A stretch of DNA of 64,000 nucleotides from Sphingomonadales bacterium (GTDB taxonomy: Bacteria; Pseudomonadota; Alphaproteobacteria; Sphingomonadales; Govanellaceae): the NCBI GenBank assembly GCA_019455285.1, contig JACFMS010000006.1:95701-159700 (forward strand), given 5' to 3'. Made by a program: the position numbers and the translations under genes. Positions 31,643 to 40,294 of this stretch are shown one piece after another; the first letter of the stretch is position 1, and the number at the start of each line of letters is the position of its first letter. The notes beneath the pieces were generated by a model, which was given only the letters and a program-made list of their open reading frames with translations, was not told where the DNA came from and did not search any database.

Positions 31643-34165
31643 CTATCGCTGCCAGGCGATAAGCGGCAGTTCTGCCGGCAGGTAAAGATTGTCATGATGA
31701 GGCAGAACCCGCGGCGTGAAGTGTTCGGCAGGACGATCGGTGATGATATCTGCGCAATAAACATAGCCATGCACCGCGCCGGGTATTTCCTTGAATTTAT
31801 CCATCTCGCGCCGCATCAGAGGATGAGGCGGCTGATGAGCAGCAAAGATCTCCACGATTACTTCATTGGGCTTGATTGCGCCGAGAAAAGCATGCACTTC
31901 GAAGCGCCAGCCCTTGTCGATGGCGCTGGCCTGAAAATTCCTGAAGTGAATTTCATGCCAATGACCACGTAAGCTGGTCTCCCACTGCGGCAGCTCCCGC
32001 GCCAGACGGGCGTTATCGGCAAGGCGATTGCGATAGCGACCGGCGGCGTCCAGATACAAGCGCTCGACATATTCCCGCAGCATGCGATTGCTGCTGAAAT
32101 GCGGCGCCAGCGACATCATGCTTTTGCGCACCCGCTCCAGCCATTTGCGCGGCATGCCATAGCTGTCGCGGTCATAGAATTCGGGAACAATTTCCTGTTC
32201 GAGAATGCGATAAAGCTGTTCGACATGCTCCTTGTCGTAGGCGCCATTGCGATTGTCCCTGTCATCGCCGATGACCCACCCGATCTCAGGGTCATAAGCT
32301 TCCGCCCACCAGCCGTCCAGCGAAGAAAAATGCAACCCGCCGTTGACCAGAACCTTCATGCCGCTGGTGCCGCACGCTTCCAGCGGCCGGCGCGGCGTAT
32401 TGACCCAGACATCGATGCCCTGCACCAGTTCCAAAGCGACGCTGAGGTCATAATCCTCCAGAAAAATGGCGTGACGCCGTATGTCCGGCTGGCGCACGAA
32501 CTCGTACCAGGCGCGGATCATGGCCTTGCCCGCCGCATCCGCGGGGTGCGCCTTGCCGGCAACGATAATCTGCACCGGCCGGGTGGGATTTTGCAGCAGC
32601 CGTTTTAAACGTATGGGATCGCGCAGCAACAGGTCCGCTCGCTTATAGGCAGTGAACCGCCGCCCAAAGCCGATGGTCAGCGCATTGGGATCGAGCGCCT
32701 GACAGGCGTCCTCGATATCACGGTGGCTCAGCCCCCGCTGGCCGAGCTGGCGGGCGACTCTCTGACGGGCAAAATTGATGAGCGCGCTGCGCTGCATCAT
32801 GCGGCAAGTCCAGATATCCTCGTCGCTGGCGCAGCCGATGTCGCATTCCATCTGCTCCAACGTGCCGCGCCAGCGTCCCTTGCCGCAGGCCTTGGTCCAC
32901 AGGTCATCCGACCAGCGCGAATCCCAGGTCGGCATATGCGCGCCGTTGGTGATCGGGATGATCGGGATCTCGCTTTCCGGCCAGCGCGGAAAGAGCTGAT
33001 GAAACAAGCGACGGCTTTCCTCGGCATGCAGTTTGCTGACGGCATTGATGGTGCCCGAGCCGCGCATGGCGAGATAGGCCATGTTGAACGGCTCGCTGGC
33101 GTCGCGGGGATTAGCGCGGCCAAGACCCAAAAGCTGATCGAGGGAAACCCCCAGCGCGTCCAAATAGCCGTCCATGTAGGGCAGATGGCGGGCGATCATC
33201 GCCGGATTGAATTGATCAAATCCGGCGGGCACCGGCGTATGGGTGGTAAACACGTTGCCGGCGCGGGTCGCCCACATCGCCTCGGCGAACGATAAATTAT
33301 GCGTCTGCCGCGCGGCGCGAACGCGCTCCAAGATGGCAAACGCCGCGTGGCCTTCATTGATGTGGCAAATATCGATGTCAAGCGCCATCGCCTCCAGCGC
33401 CCGCCAGCCGCCGATGCCAAGGGCGATTTCCTGCAAGAAACGCATTTCCTGGCCGCCGCCGTAAAGCTTGGCGGTGATGCCGCGATCCACCGGCGAATTG
33501 CGCAAGTCGTTGCTATCGAGAAGGATCAGCGACACCCGCCCCACCGTGGCGCGCCAGATGCGCAGCGACAGCGGTCGGCCCGGCAGGTTGATGACTACGC
33601 GCATCCATGCCCCTTGTCTGGTCAACACCGGCTGAAGGGGCATGCTGGGCGGCTCGTTATAGGGATAAGCCTCTTCCTGCTCGCCTAAGGGATTCAAGAA
33701 CTGGCGAAAGTAACCTTCCTGATAAAGCAGCCCGACGCCAACCACCGGCACGTCAAGATCGCTCGCCGTCTTCAAGTAATCGCCGGCCAGCACGCCAAGC
33801 CCCCCGGCATAAAGCGGCAAGGCTTCGCTCAAACCGAATTCCATGCTAAAATAAGCCACCTGCTTTAAGACATCGCCGCCATGGGCGCTGCGGAACCAGC
33901 CGGGTTCCTTCATATGGGTGCGGCGCTCCTCGATCAGACGATCGAGTTCGCCCCTAAAATGCCGGTCGGCGGCAAGGAATTCTAAGCGGTCATTGGAAAC
34001 GTTCTGCAAGATAGTCCAGGGGTTGCGCGTACGCTCCCACAGCTCGGCGTCGAGCATTTCCCATAAGGTATCGCCGCTGTGACTCCAGGTGGAAAAAAGG
34101 TCCAGCGCCAAGTCGTTGAGAATATCAAGGTCCGGCGGAAGCTTCCTGGGCTGAAACAAAGCCAT
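31643..34165 (-). CDS. Alpha-glucan phosphorylase, DUF3417 type (GT35)
   Basis: 840 residues. The N-terminal ~110 residues (DILNDLALDLFSTWSHSGDT, LWEMLDAELWERTRNPWTIL) are the DUF3417 module that marks the second, MalP-like phosphorylase lineage. The catalytic part shows MEFGLSEALPLYAGGLGVLA, VFTTHTPVPAGFDQFNPAMI, and CGTSGMKVLVNGGLHFSSLD for the PLP/phosphate site. It releases glucose 1-phosphate from alpha-1,4-glucan. Paralogous in function to glgP at 42.3 kb but of a different subfamily, so the locus has two phosphorylases in two transcripts. It lies 57 bp after the DUF2934 gene. Confidence 0.9.
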   Translation of the reverse strand: MALFQPRKLPPDLDILNDLALDLFSTWSHSGDTLWEMLDAELWERTRNPWTILQNVSNDRLEFLAADRHFRGELDRLIEERRTHMKEPGWFRSAHGGDVLKQVAYFSMEFGLSEALPLYAGGLGVLAGDYLKTASDLDVPVVGVGLLYQEGYFRQFLNPLGEQEEAYPYNEPPSMPLQPVLTRQGAWMRVVINLPGRPLSLRIWRATVGRVSLILLDSNDLRNSPVDRGITAKLYGGGQEMRFLQEIALGIGGWRALEAMALDIDICHINEGHAAFAILERVRAARQTHNLSFAEAMWATRAGNVFTTHTPVPAGFDQFNPAMIARHLPYMDGYLDALGVSLDQLLGLGRANPRDASEPFNMAYLAMRGSGTINAVSKLHAEESRRLFHQLFPRWPESEIPIIPITNGAHMPTWDSRWSDDLWTKACGKGRWRGTLEQMECDIGCASDEDIWTCRMMQRSALINFARQRVARQLGQRGLSHRDIEDACQALDPNALTIGFGRRFTAYKRADLLLRDPIRLKRLLQNPTRPVQIIVAGKAHPADAAGKAMIRAWYEFVRQPDIRRHAIFLEDYDLSVALELVQGIDVWVNTPRRPLEACGTSGMKVLVNGGLHFSSLDGWWAEAYDPEIGWVIGDDRDNRNGAYDKEHVEQLYRILEQEIVPEFYDRDSYGMPRKWLERVRKSMMSLAPHFSSNRMLREYVERLYLDAAGRYRNRLADNARLARELPQWETSLRGHWHEIHFRNFQASAIDKGWRFEVHAFLGAIKPNEVIVEIFAAHQPPHPLMRREMDKFKEIPGAVHGYVYCADIITDRPAEHFTPRVLPHHDNLYLPAELPLIAWQR

Positions 34166-34222
34166 GCGTTCCGCTCCTGTTTACAGCCGCGCGCTACCCG
34201 GAGGCTGTCTGGTGGCGCAAGA

Positions 34223-34468
34223 TCATACCTTGCGCCGGCGCGGCTTTTTGTTAGGGGATGCGGGCGGCGGCGCAGCAGCGGCCTTGGCCTCCATCTCGAC
34301 GCGCGGCGGCACAACCGGTTTAACGATCGGCGCCGGACGCTCGGCGCTGAGTTCTTCCTTGGCGCGAAACCAGTGCTCCCAGGAGCGTCCCATCGGCCGT
34401 CCTTCGCGTTCCCAGATGAAATAGCTGCGCAGCCTGACCTCTTCTTCTGTTATTTTGTTGATGATCAT
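34223..34468 (-). CDS. DUF2934 protein
   Basis: 81 residues from the ATG at 34468; longer open frame to 34525 lacks a better start. It contains RLRSYFIWEREGRPMGRSWE followed by HWFRAKEEL, the DUF2934 core, then a Pro/Ala/Lys-rich tail ending KKPRRRKV. In other genomes DUF2934 genes often sit beside glycogen genes, as here between glgA and the phosphorylase. The basic tail hints at nucleic acid or glycan contact. Function unknown. Confidence 0.8.
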   Translation of the reverse strand: MIINKITEEEVRLRSYFIWEREGRPMGRSWEHWFRAKEELSAERPAPIVKPVVPPRVEMEAKAAAAPPPASPNKKPRRRKV

Positions 34469-34530
34469 CGATGTCTCATCCTCACTTGGTAGTAATCCAA
34501 TGACAGCCCCCACCCCCGATTTCACCGGCG

Positions 34531-36060
34531 TTATCGGCTATTGACGACACGCCCGCCGTAGCTGTCGTCATCATCAGGCGTACGACCGCGCGCAACACGA
34601 CGAAGCTGCGATTCCGGCCGTAGCGATCGATACAGATCAAGATAGCGGCGCGCCGAGCGTTCCCAGGAGAAATCGGCTTGCATGCCCGCCACCTGCAGCC
34701 GCCGCCACAACAGCGGCTGGCCGAACAGTTCGATGGCGCGGCGCGCCGCCTCGCCAAGCGCCGCCGCGCTGATATCATGGAAGGAGAGGCCGGTAGCGGC
34801 GCCGGCATGCAACGTTTCGGGCGTGGCGTCGACCACGGTGTCGGCAAGCCCGCCGGTGCGCCGCACGATGGGCACCGTGCCGTAGCGCATGGCGTAAAGC
34901 TGGGTCAGGCCGCAGGGCTCGAAGCGCGCCGGCGCCAACAAAATATCAGCGCCGGCCAGCAGGCGGTGCGCCGCCGGTTCGTCATACCCGATGCGCACCG
35001 ATATGCTCTCGGGATAGCGCCGGGCCAAGTCGGCAAAGGCGCTCTCGAAACGCCGATCGCCTTCGCCGAGAAGGGCGAATTGGCCGCCGGCGGCCACCAT
35101 GGCGGGGACCGCCTCCAGCACCACGTCGGCCATTTTCTGTTCCACCAGCCGACTGTTGAAGGCGATGAGCGGCGCGTTCCCCATCGCCGGCAAGCCCAAT
35201 TCCGTCAACAGCGCCGCCTTGCAGATTTTCTTGCCCGAGATGTAATGGCGATCATAGCGCTCAATCAAGTGGCGATCGTTGACCGGATCCCATAAGCCAT
35301 AGTCGGCGCCGTTCAGAATACCAACGAGATCGTTCTGACGCTGGCGGGCGACGCCTTCCAGACCATGGCCGAAGTCGGGACTAAGGATTTCCGACGCATA
35401 GGTCGGACTAACCGTAGTGATGCGGTCGGCATAGCGCACGCCGGCTTTGAGGAATGACACCCGGTTATGAAACTCTACTCCGTCCGGATGATAGAGGCGC
35501 GATGAAAGCCCAATGAAATCAAGACAAGCGGCCGGAAAATTTCCCTGGTACGCCATGTTGTGGATGGTGAAAACCACCGCCGGACGCGGCGCAGTATCGG
35601 CGTCCAAGAGCGCCGGGATGATGCCGGTGTGCCAGTCATTGGCATGCACGATATCGGGCCGCCAGGCGAGCGGCGTTAGACCGCGCGCCAGCCGCGCCAC
35701 GACATGAGACAACAGCGCATACCGCAAGGCATTGTCATGCCACTCCTGACCATCGGGATCGCAATAGAGCCGGCCTGGCCGATCGTATAGCAGCGGGCAA
35801 TCAATCAGCCAGATCGGCAGCTCGGAGCCTGGAAGCAATCCAGGAATGAGCGCGACATCATCAAATCCCAGGACGTTTTTTAAGGCGATCGGCGCGCCTT
35901 GCGCCATGAGCCGGTCTTTGGCCTGCGGGTAGGCGGGCATCAACAGCCGCACATCGACGTCATGGGCGCGCAGCGCCTTGGGCAAGGCCTCGCTGACATC
36001 GGCAAGACCGCCGGTTTTGGCAAGCGGATGAACTTCCGAGGAAACAAATAAAACACGCAT
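34531..36060 (-). CDS. glgA: Glycogen synthase (GT5)
   Basis: 509 residues. MRVLFVSSEVHPLAKTGGLA contains the ADP-glucose-binding Lys15-Thr-Gly-Gly motif, and the C-terminal LLAPARFEPCGLTQLYAMRY with VRRTGGLADTV the second nucleotide site. It extends alpha-1,4-glucan from ADP-glucose. Neither glgC nor pgm is in the window, so ADP-glucose must come from a gene elsewhere. It heads a five-gene minus-strand run: glgA, DUF2934, phosphorylase, DUF3775, polX. Promoter shared with glgB through one FNR-type box. Confidence 0.95.
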   Translation of the reverse strand: MRVLFVSSEVHPLAKTGGLADVSEALPKALRAHDVDVRLLMPAYPQAKDRLMAQGAPIALKNVLGFDDVALIPGLLPGSELPIWLIDCPLLYDRPGRLYCDPDGQEWHDNALRYALLSHVVARLARGLTPLAWRPDIVHANDWHTGIIPALLDADTAPRPAVVFTIHNMAYQGNFPAACLDFIGLSSRLYHPDGVEFHNRVSFLKAGVRYADRITTVSPTYASEILSPDFGHGLEGVARQRQNDLVGILNGADYGLWDPVNDRHLIERYDRHYISGKKICKAALLTELGLPAMGNAPLIAFNSRLVEQKMADVVLEAVPAMVAAGGQFALLGEGDRRFESAFADLARRYPESISVRIGYDEPAAHRLLAGADILLAPARFEPCGLTQLYAMRYGTVPIVRRTGGLADTVVDATPETLHAGAATGLSFHDISAAALGEAARRAIELFGQPLLWRRLQVAGMQADFSWERSARRYLDLYRSLRPESQLRRVARGRTPDDDDSYGGRVVNSR

Positions 36061-36121
36061 GCTCGGGGTGGGCCCTTCTTTTTGTAAGGCTCTGGGGGAA
36101 TCGGCCTTGCGGCCTCAAGGC

Positions 36122-36191
36122 ATGCTAGGTGCCACCCTCGCTCCCTTCATTGACGGCCGTCAATAGAGCCGTCGCCATTTGTGGCTATCTT
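36122..36191. promoter_or_regulatory. Bidirectional FNR-type class II promoter between glgA and glgB
   Basis: Box TTGACGGCCGTCAA (36150-36163), perfectly symmetrical. On the plus strand TATCTT (36186-36191) and on the minus strand TAGCAT (36127-36122) both stand at exactly the -10 position set by a box centre at -41.5. Predicted starts near 36198 (glgB) and 36115 (glgA). One dimer could drive both glycogen operons. Confidence 0.7.
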
Positions 36192-36215
36192 GAAGGCACT
36201 CAGCACCAGGGGCAG

Positions 36216-38165
36216 ATGACCGACAGCATCGACATTTGGCATATGCCGCACGCGGACAGCACAAGCAAAGCGCCGCCGAAGCAGCCTATTCTTGGCGACA
36301 TCGACCGCCACCTGCTGGCCGAAGGCAGTCACCTGCACGCCTTCGCCAAGCTGGGCGCGCACCCCATGACGCACCACGGTCGAGAGGGCGTCGGCTTTGC
36401 CGTGTGGGCGCCCAACGCGCGCCGGGTCAGCGTGGTCGGCGATTTCAACGGCTGGAACGGCCATCGCCATGGCATGCGGCTGCACCGCGATATCGGCGTT
36501 TGGGAGCTGTTCATTGCCGGCCTGGAGGCGGGGGCGCTTTACAAGTTTGAAGTGGAAACCGCCAGCGGCGAGACGCTTTTAAAAAGCGATCCCTACGCCA
36601 TGGCGACCGAAGCGCCGCCGCGCTCCGCTTCCGTCGTCAAGGGACTGTTTGACGAGCCGGCGCTGGACGCGGCGTGGATCAGCCGCCGGCAACAGCTTCA
36701 GGACCGCCATGCCCCCATCGCCATCTACGAGGTTCATCTGGGCTCCTGGCGACGCCAGGCGGACGGCGGCTATCTGAGCTATGATGAGTTGGCCGACCAA
36801 TTGATCCCCTATGTCGCCGACATGGGCTTCACCCACATCGAGCTGTTGCCGGTCAGCGAGTATCCCTTCGACGGCTCCTGGGGCTATCAGCCGACGGCGC
36901 TTTATGCCCCCACCCGCCGCTTCGGCGCGCCCGATCGCTTCCGCGCCTTCGTCAAACGCTGCCACTCCCATGGCCTGGGCGTGATCATGGATTGGGTGGC
37001 GGGGCATTTTCCCGGCGATGGCCATGGCCTCGCCCGTTTCGATGGCACTCATCTCTACGAGCATGCCGACCCGCGCCTAGGTCGGCATCCCGAATGGGAC
37101 ACCTTGATCTACAATCACGGCCGTCGCGAGGTGGCCAACTACCTACTCGCCAATGCCTTGTTTTGGATCGAGGAATACGGCATCGACGGGTTGCGGGTCG
37201 ATGCCGTGGCCTCCATGCTTTATCGCGATTACGCGCGGCCGGCCGGCCACTGGCTGCCCAATGCCCACGGCGGGCGGGAAAATCTGGAGGCCATTGATTT
37301 TCTGCGCCGTCTGAATGAGCGGGTTTATGAAAAAGCCGGCGGCGCGATGACCATCGCCGAGGAATCCACCGCCTGGCCCATGGTGTCGCGGCCCACTTGG
37401 TGCGGCGGGCTGGGCTTTGGCTACAAGTGGAACATGGGGTGGATGAACGATACCCTGCGCTACATTTCCCGCGACCCCGCCCACCGCAAGTATCATCATG
37501 ACGAGCTGACCTTCGGCCTGCTTTACGCCTTTCATGAAAACTTCATCCTGCCCTTGTCCCACGACGAGGTGGTGCACCACAAGCGCTCGCTCCTTGGCAA
37601 GATGCCGGGCGATCGTTGGCAGAAGTTCGCCAACCTGCGGGCGTACTTAGGTTTTTTCTATGCCCACCCGGGCAAGAAGCTCCTCTTCATGGGCAACGAA
37701 TTGGCGCAAGAACGGGAATGGAACCACGACGTTGGCCTCGATTGGCATCTGCTTGGCGAGCCCGATCATGGCGGGGTGCAAGCGTTGGTGCGCGATTTGA
37801 ACCGTCTCTACCGCAGCCTGCCGGCGCTCCATGCGCTCGACTGCGAGGCCGCCGGCTTTCAATGGATCGATTGTCACGATCACGACAACAGCGTGATCTC
37901 GTTCTTGCGTCGGGGCAAGCATCCAGCCGATGTGGTCGTGGCGGTCTGCAATTTCACACCAGTGGTGCGGCAGGCCTATCGCATCGGCGTGCCGCGCGAC
38001 GGCTATTACCGGGAAATCCTGAATACCGATTCGCGCTTCTACGGCGGCAGCGATGTCGGCAACGGCGGCGGCGTCCTCGCCGAGCCGACGCCGGCCCACG
38101 GCTATGCCCAAAGTCTGTCCTTGACCCTGCCGCCGCTCGCCACCGTGCTGTTGCAGCCCGCCTGA
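36216..38165 (+). CDS. glgB: 1,4-alpha-glucan branching enzyme (GH13)
   Basis: 649 residues from the ATG at 36216, preceded by AGGGG; the open frame runs back to 36129, but that start would lie upstream of the predicted transcript start. Domains: CBM48 ([20 protein letters not shown]), then the GH13 barrel with nucleophile Asp329 in [10 protein letters not shown], acid/base Glu382 in TIAEES, and [10 protein letters not shown]. The C-terminal beta domain is complete. It makes alpha-1,6 branches in glycogen. First gene of glgB-glgX-malQ. Confidence 0.95.
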   Translation: MTDSIDIWHMPHADSTSKAPPKQPILGDIDRHLLAEGSHLHAFAKLGAHPMTHHGREGVGFAVWAPNARRVSVVGDFNGWNGHRHGMRLHRDIGVWELFIAGLEAGALYKFEVETASGETLLKSDPYAMATEAPPRSASVVKGLFDEPALDAAWISRRQQLQDRHAPIAIYEVHLGSWRRQADGGYLSYDELADQLIPYVADMGFTHIELLPVSEYPFDGSWGYQPTALYAPTRRFGAPDRFRAFVKRCHSHGLGVIMDWVAGHFPGDGHGLARFDGTHLYEHADPRLGRHPEWDTLIYNHGRREVANYLLANALFWIEEYGIDGLRVDAVASMLYRDYARPAGHWLPNAHGGRENLEAIDFLRRLNERVYEKAGGAMTIAEESTAWPMVSRPTWCGGLGFGYKWNMGWMNDTLRYISRDPAHRKYHHDELTFGLLYAFHENFILPLSHDEVVHHKRSLLGKMPGDRWQKFANLRAYLGFFYAHPGKKLLFMGNELAQEREWNHDVGLDWHLLGEPDHGGVQALVRDLNRLYRSLPALHALDCEAAGFQWIDCHDHDNSVISFLRRGKHPADVVVAVCNFTPVVRQAYRIGVPRDGYYREILNTDSRFYGGSDVGNGGGVLAEPTPAHGYAQSLSLTLPPLATVLLQPA

Positions 38166-38177
38166 AGGCTGACAGCG

Positions 38178-40283
38178 ATGCGCCCGCCGACCGCAGTTAT
38201 CCTCCCCGGCAGACCGTCACCGCTGGGCGCCACGGCGGATCAAGGCGGCGTCAATTTTGCGCTCTTTTCCGCCGTCGCCGAGAAAGTGGAGCTGTGCCTG
38301 TTTGATAACAGTGGCCGGCATGAGATCGCCCGCCACGTCTTGCCCGAATACACCGATGAAATATGGCATGGCTATCTGCCGGACGCCGCGCCGGGCCTAC
38401 TCTACGGCTATCGCGTCTATGGCCCCTACGATCCCCTGGCCGGCCATCGCTGCAATCCCCACAAATTGCTGATCGACCCTTACGCCCGGGCATTGCACGC
38501 GCCCCACGCCTTCGACCCCCGGCAGTTCGGCCATGGCGATAATGACCACACCCCGGATTTGCGCGATGACGCCGATGTGGTTCCAAAGGCGCGGGTAGTC
38601 GCCGCCGCGTTCGATTGGCAAGGCGATACGCCGCCCCGCACGCCGTGGAGCGAGACCATCATCTATGAAATGCATGCTCGCGGCTTTACCAAACGGCACC
38701 CGGAAATACCTCCTCATATTCAAGGAACGCTGGGGGCGCTGGCAACGCCCACAGTCATCCACTATCTGCAACGCTTGGGCATCACCGCCGTGGAGCTGTT
38801 GCCGATCCAGGCCATCGCCCAGGAACCGCATTTGGCCAAGCGCGGCATGGTCAATTACTGGGGCTATAGCACTCTCGCTTATGGCGCCATCGAGCCGCGC
38901 TATCTTGCCCAGGGCGATCCCAGCGAGTTCAAGGCGGCGGTGCGCGCGCTGCACGCCGCCGGCATCGAGGTCATCTTGGATGTGGTGTTCAATCACACCG
39001 GCGAAGGCGACAGCCATGGCCCCACGCTGTCGTTTCGCGGCATCGACAACGCCAGCTATTATCGTCTGGGCGCGGTACGCAGCCATTATGTCAACGACGC
39101 CGGCTGCGGCAACACCTTGCGGTTGGAGCATCCCCAGGTTCTGGAGTTAGTAATGTCGGCGCTGCGTTACTGGGTGACGGAGTATCATGTTGACGGCTTT
39201 CGCTTCGATCTTGCCGTGACGCTGGCGCGTGAACATCATCACTTCACGCCCGAGGCGACATTTTTGAAAGCCGTGCGTCAGGATCCGATCTTGCGCGATG
39301 TCAAGCTGATCGCCGAGCCGTGGGATCTGGGCGTTGACGGCTATCAACTGGGGCGCTTCCCGCCGGGCTGGTCGGAGTGGAACGACCGCTATCGCGATAC
39401 GGTGCGCCGCTTCTGGCGCGGCGATTTTGGCATGGTGGCCGATCTTGCCTTTCGTCTTACCGGCTCCAGTGATTTCTTTCACCACCGCGGCCGGCGGCCA
39501 TGGGCAAGCGTGAATTTCATTACTTCCCACGACGGCTTCACCTTGCAGGATCTGGTCAGCTACAATCAAAAGCACAATGCCGCCAACGGCGAGAACAATG
39601 CCGACGGCAGCGACGCCAATTATAGCTGGAACATTGGCACGGAAGGGCCGAGCTCTGACCCCGCCATCAGCAACATGCGCGCCCAGCAGAAACGCAATTT
39701 TCTGGCGACGCTTCTGTTTTCGCAAGGCGTACCCATGCTTACCGCTGGCGACGAATTCGGCCGCACCCAGCTTGGCAACAACAATGCCTATTGCCAGGAC
39801 AATGAATTAAGCTGGCTCGACTGGACGAACCTGGAGAGCCCTGACGGCCATGCCTTGTTTGTCTTCGTGCGCAAGCTCATGTACTTGCGCGCTCGCCACC
39901 CCGCGTTGCGCCGCGAGCAGTTTTTCCACGGCCGGCCCATCAGCGATGAGATTGTCAAGGATATCACCTGGCTGACGCCCGGCGGCCTGGAAATGACCGC
40001 CGCCGATTGGCGCAACGCCGGACTGCAAAGCTTCGGCTGCCATCTCGGCTTCCCCGTCGATGCCGAACAACAGCAACAAGGGGGCGAACATCTCCTGATC
40101 CTGTTCAATGGCGCCGCCGAGACCATTCTCTTTCGCCTGCCGCCAGAAGCATTCGGCGCAAGCTGGACATTGGCCATCGATACGGCGGCGCCGACGCCTA
40201 AGGAGGACGATGGCGCAAGCTTTACAGCGGCGGACGACATATCGCTGGCTGCCCGCTCGCTCGTTCTCCTCACGACCGGATGA
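38178..40283 (+). CDS. glgX: Glycogen debranching enzyme, isoamylase type
   Basis: 701 residues. The start is 12 bp after glgB. N-terminal CBM48 (RPSPLGATADQGGVNFALFS), catalytic Asp344 in VDGFRFDLAV and Glu380 in LIAEPWDLG, and the GlgX-specific loop SHDGFTLQDLVSYNQKHNAA followed by ENNADGSDANYSWN. It hydrolyses alpha-1,6 links in phosphorylase limit dextrin, working with the two phosphorylases and MalQ to mobilise glycogen. Confidence 0.95.
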   Translation: MRPPTAVILPGRPSPLGATADQGGVNFALFSAVAEKVELCLFDNSGRHEIARHVLPEYTDEIWHGYLPDAAPGLLYGYRVYGPYDPLAGHRCNPHKLLIDPYARALHAPHAFDPRQFGHGDNDHTPDLRDDADVVPKARVVAAAFDWQGDTPPRTPWSETIIYEMHARGFTKRHPEIPPHIQGTLGALATPTVIHYLQRLGITAVELLPIQAIAQEPHLAKRGMVNYWGYSTLAYGAIEPRYLAQGDPSEFKAAVRALHAAGIEVILDVVFNHTGEGDSHGPTLSFRGIDNASYYRLGAVRSHYVNDAGCGNTLRLEHPQVLELVMSALRYWVTEYHVDGFRFDLAVTLAREHHHFTPEATFLKAVRQDPILRDVKLIAEPWDLGVDGYQLGRFPPGWSEWNDRYRDTVRRFWRGDFGMVADLAFRLTGSSDFFHHRGRRPWASVNFITSHDGFTLQDLVSYNQKHNAANGENNADGSDANYSWNIGTEGPSSDPAISNMRAQQKRNFLATLLFSQGVPMLTAGDEFGRTQLGNNNAYCQDNELSWLDWTNLESPDGHALFVFVRKLMYLRARHPALRREQFFHGRPISDEIVKDITWLTPGGLEMTAADWRNAGLQSFGCHLGFPVDAEQQQQGGEHLLILFNGAAETILFRLPPEAFGASWTLAIDTAAPTPKEDDGASFTAADDISLAARSLVLLTTG

Positions 40284-40294
40284 GCGGAGAGGCG

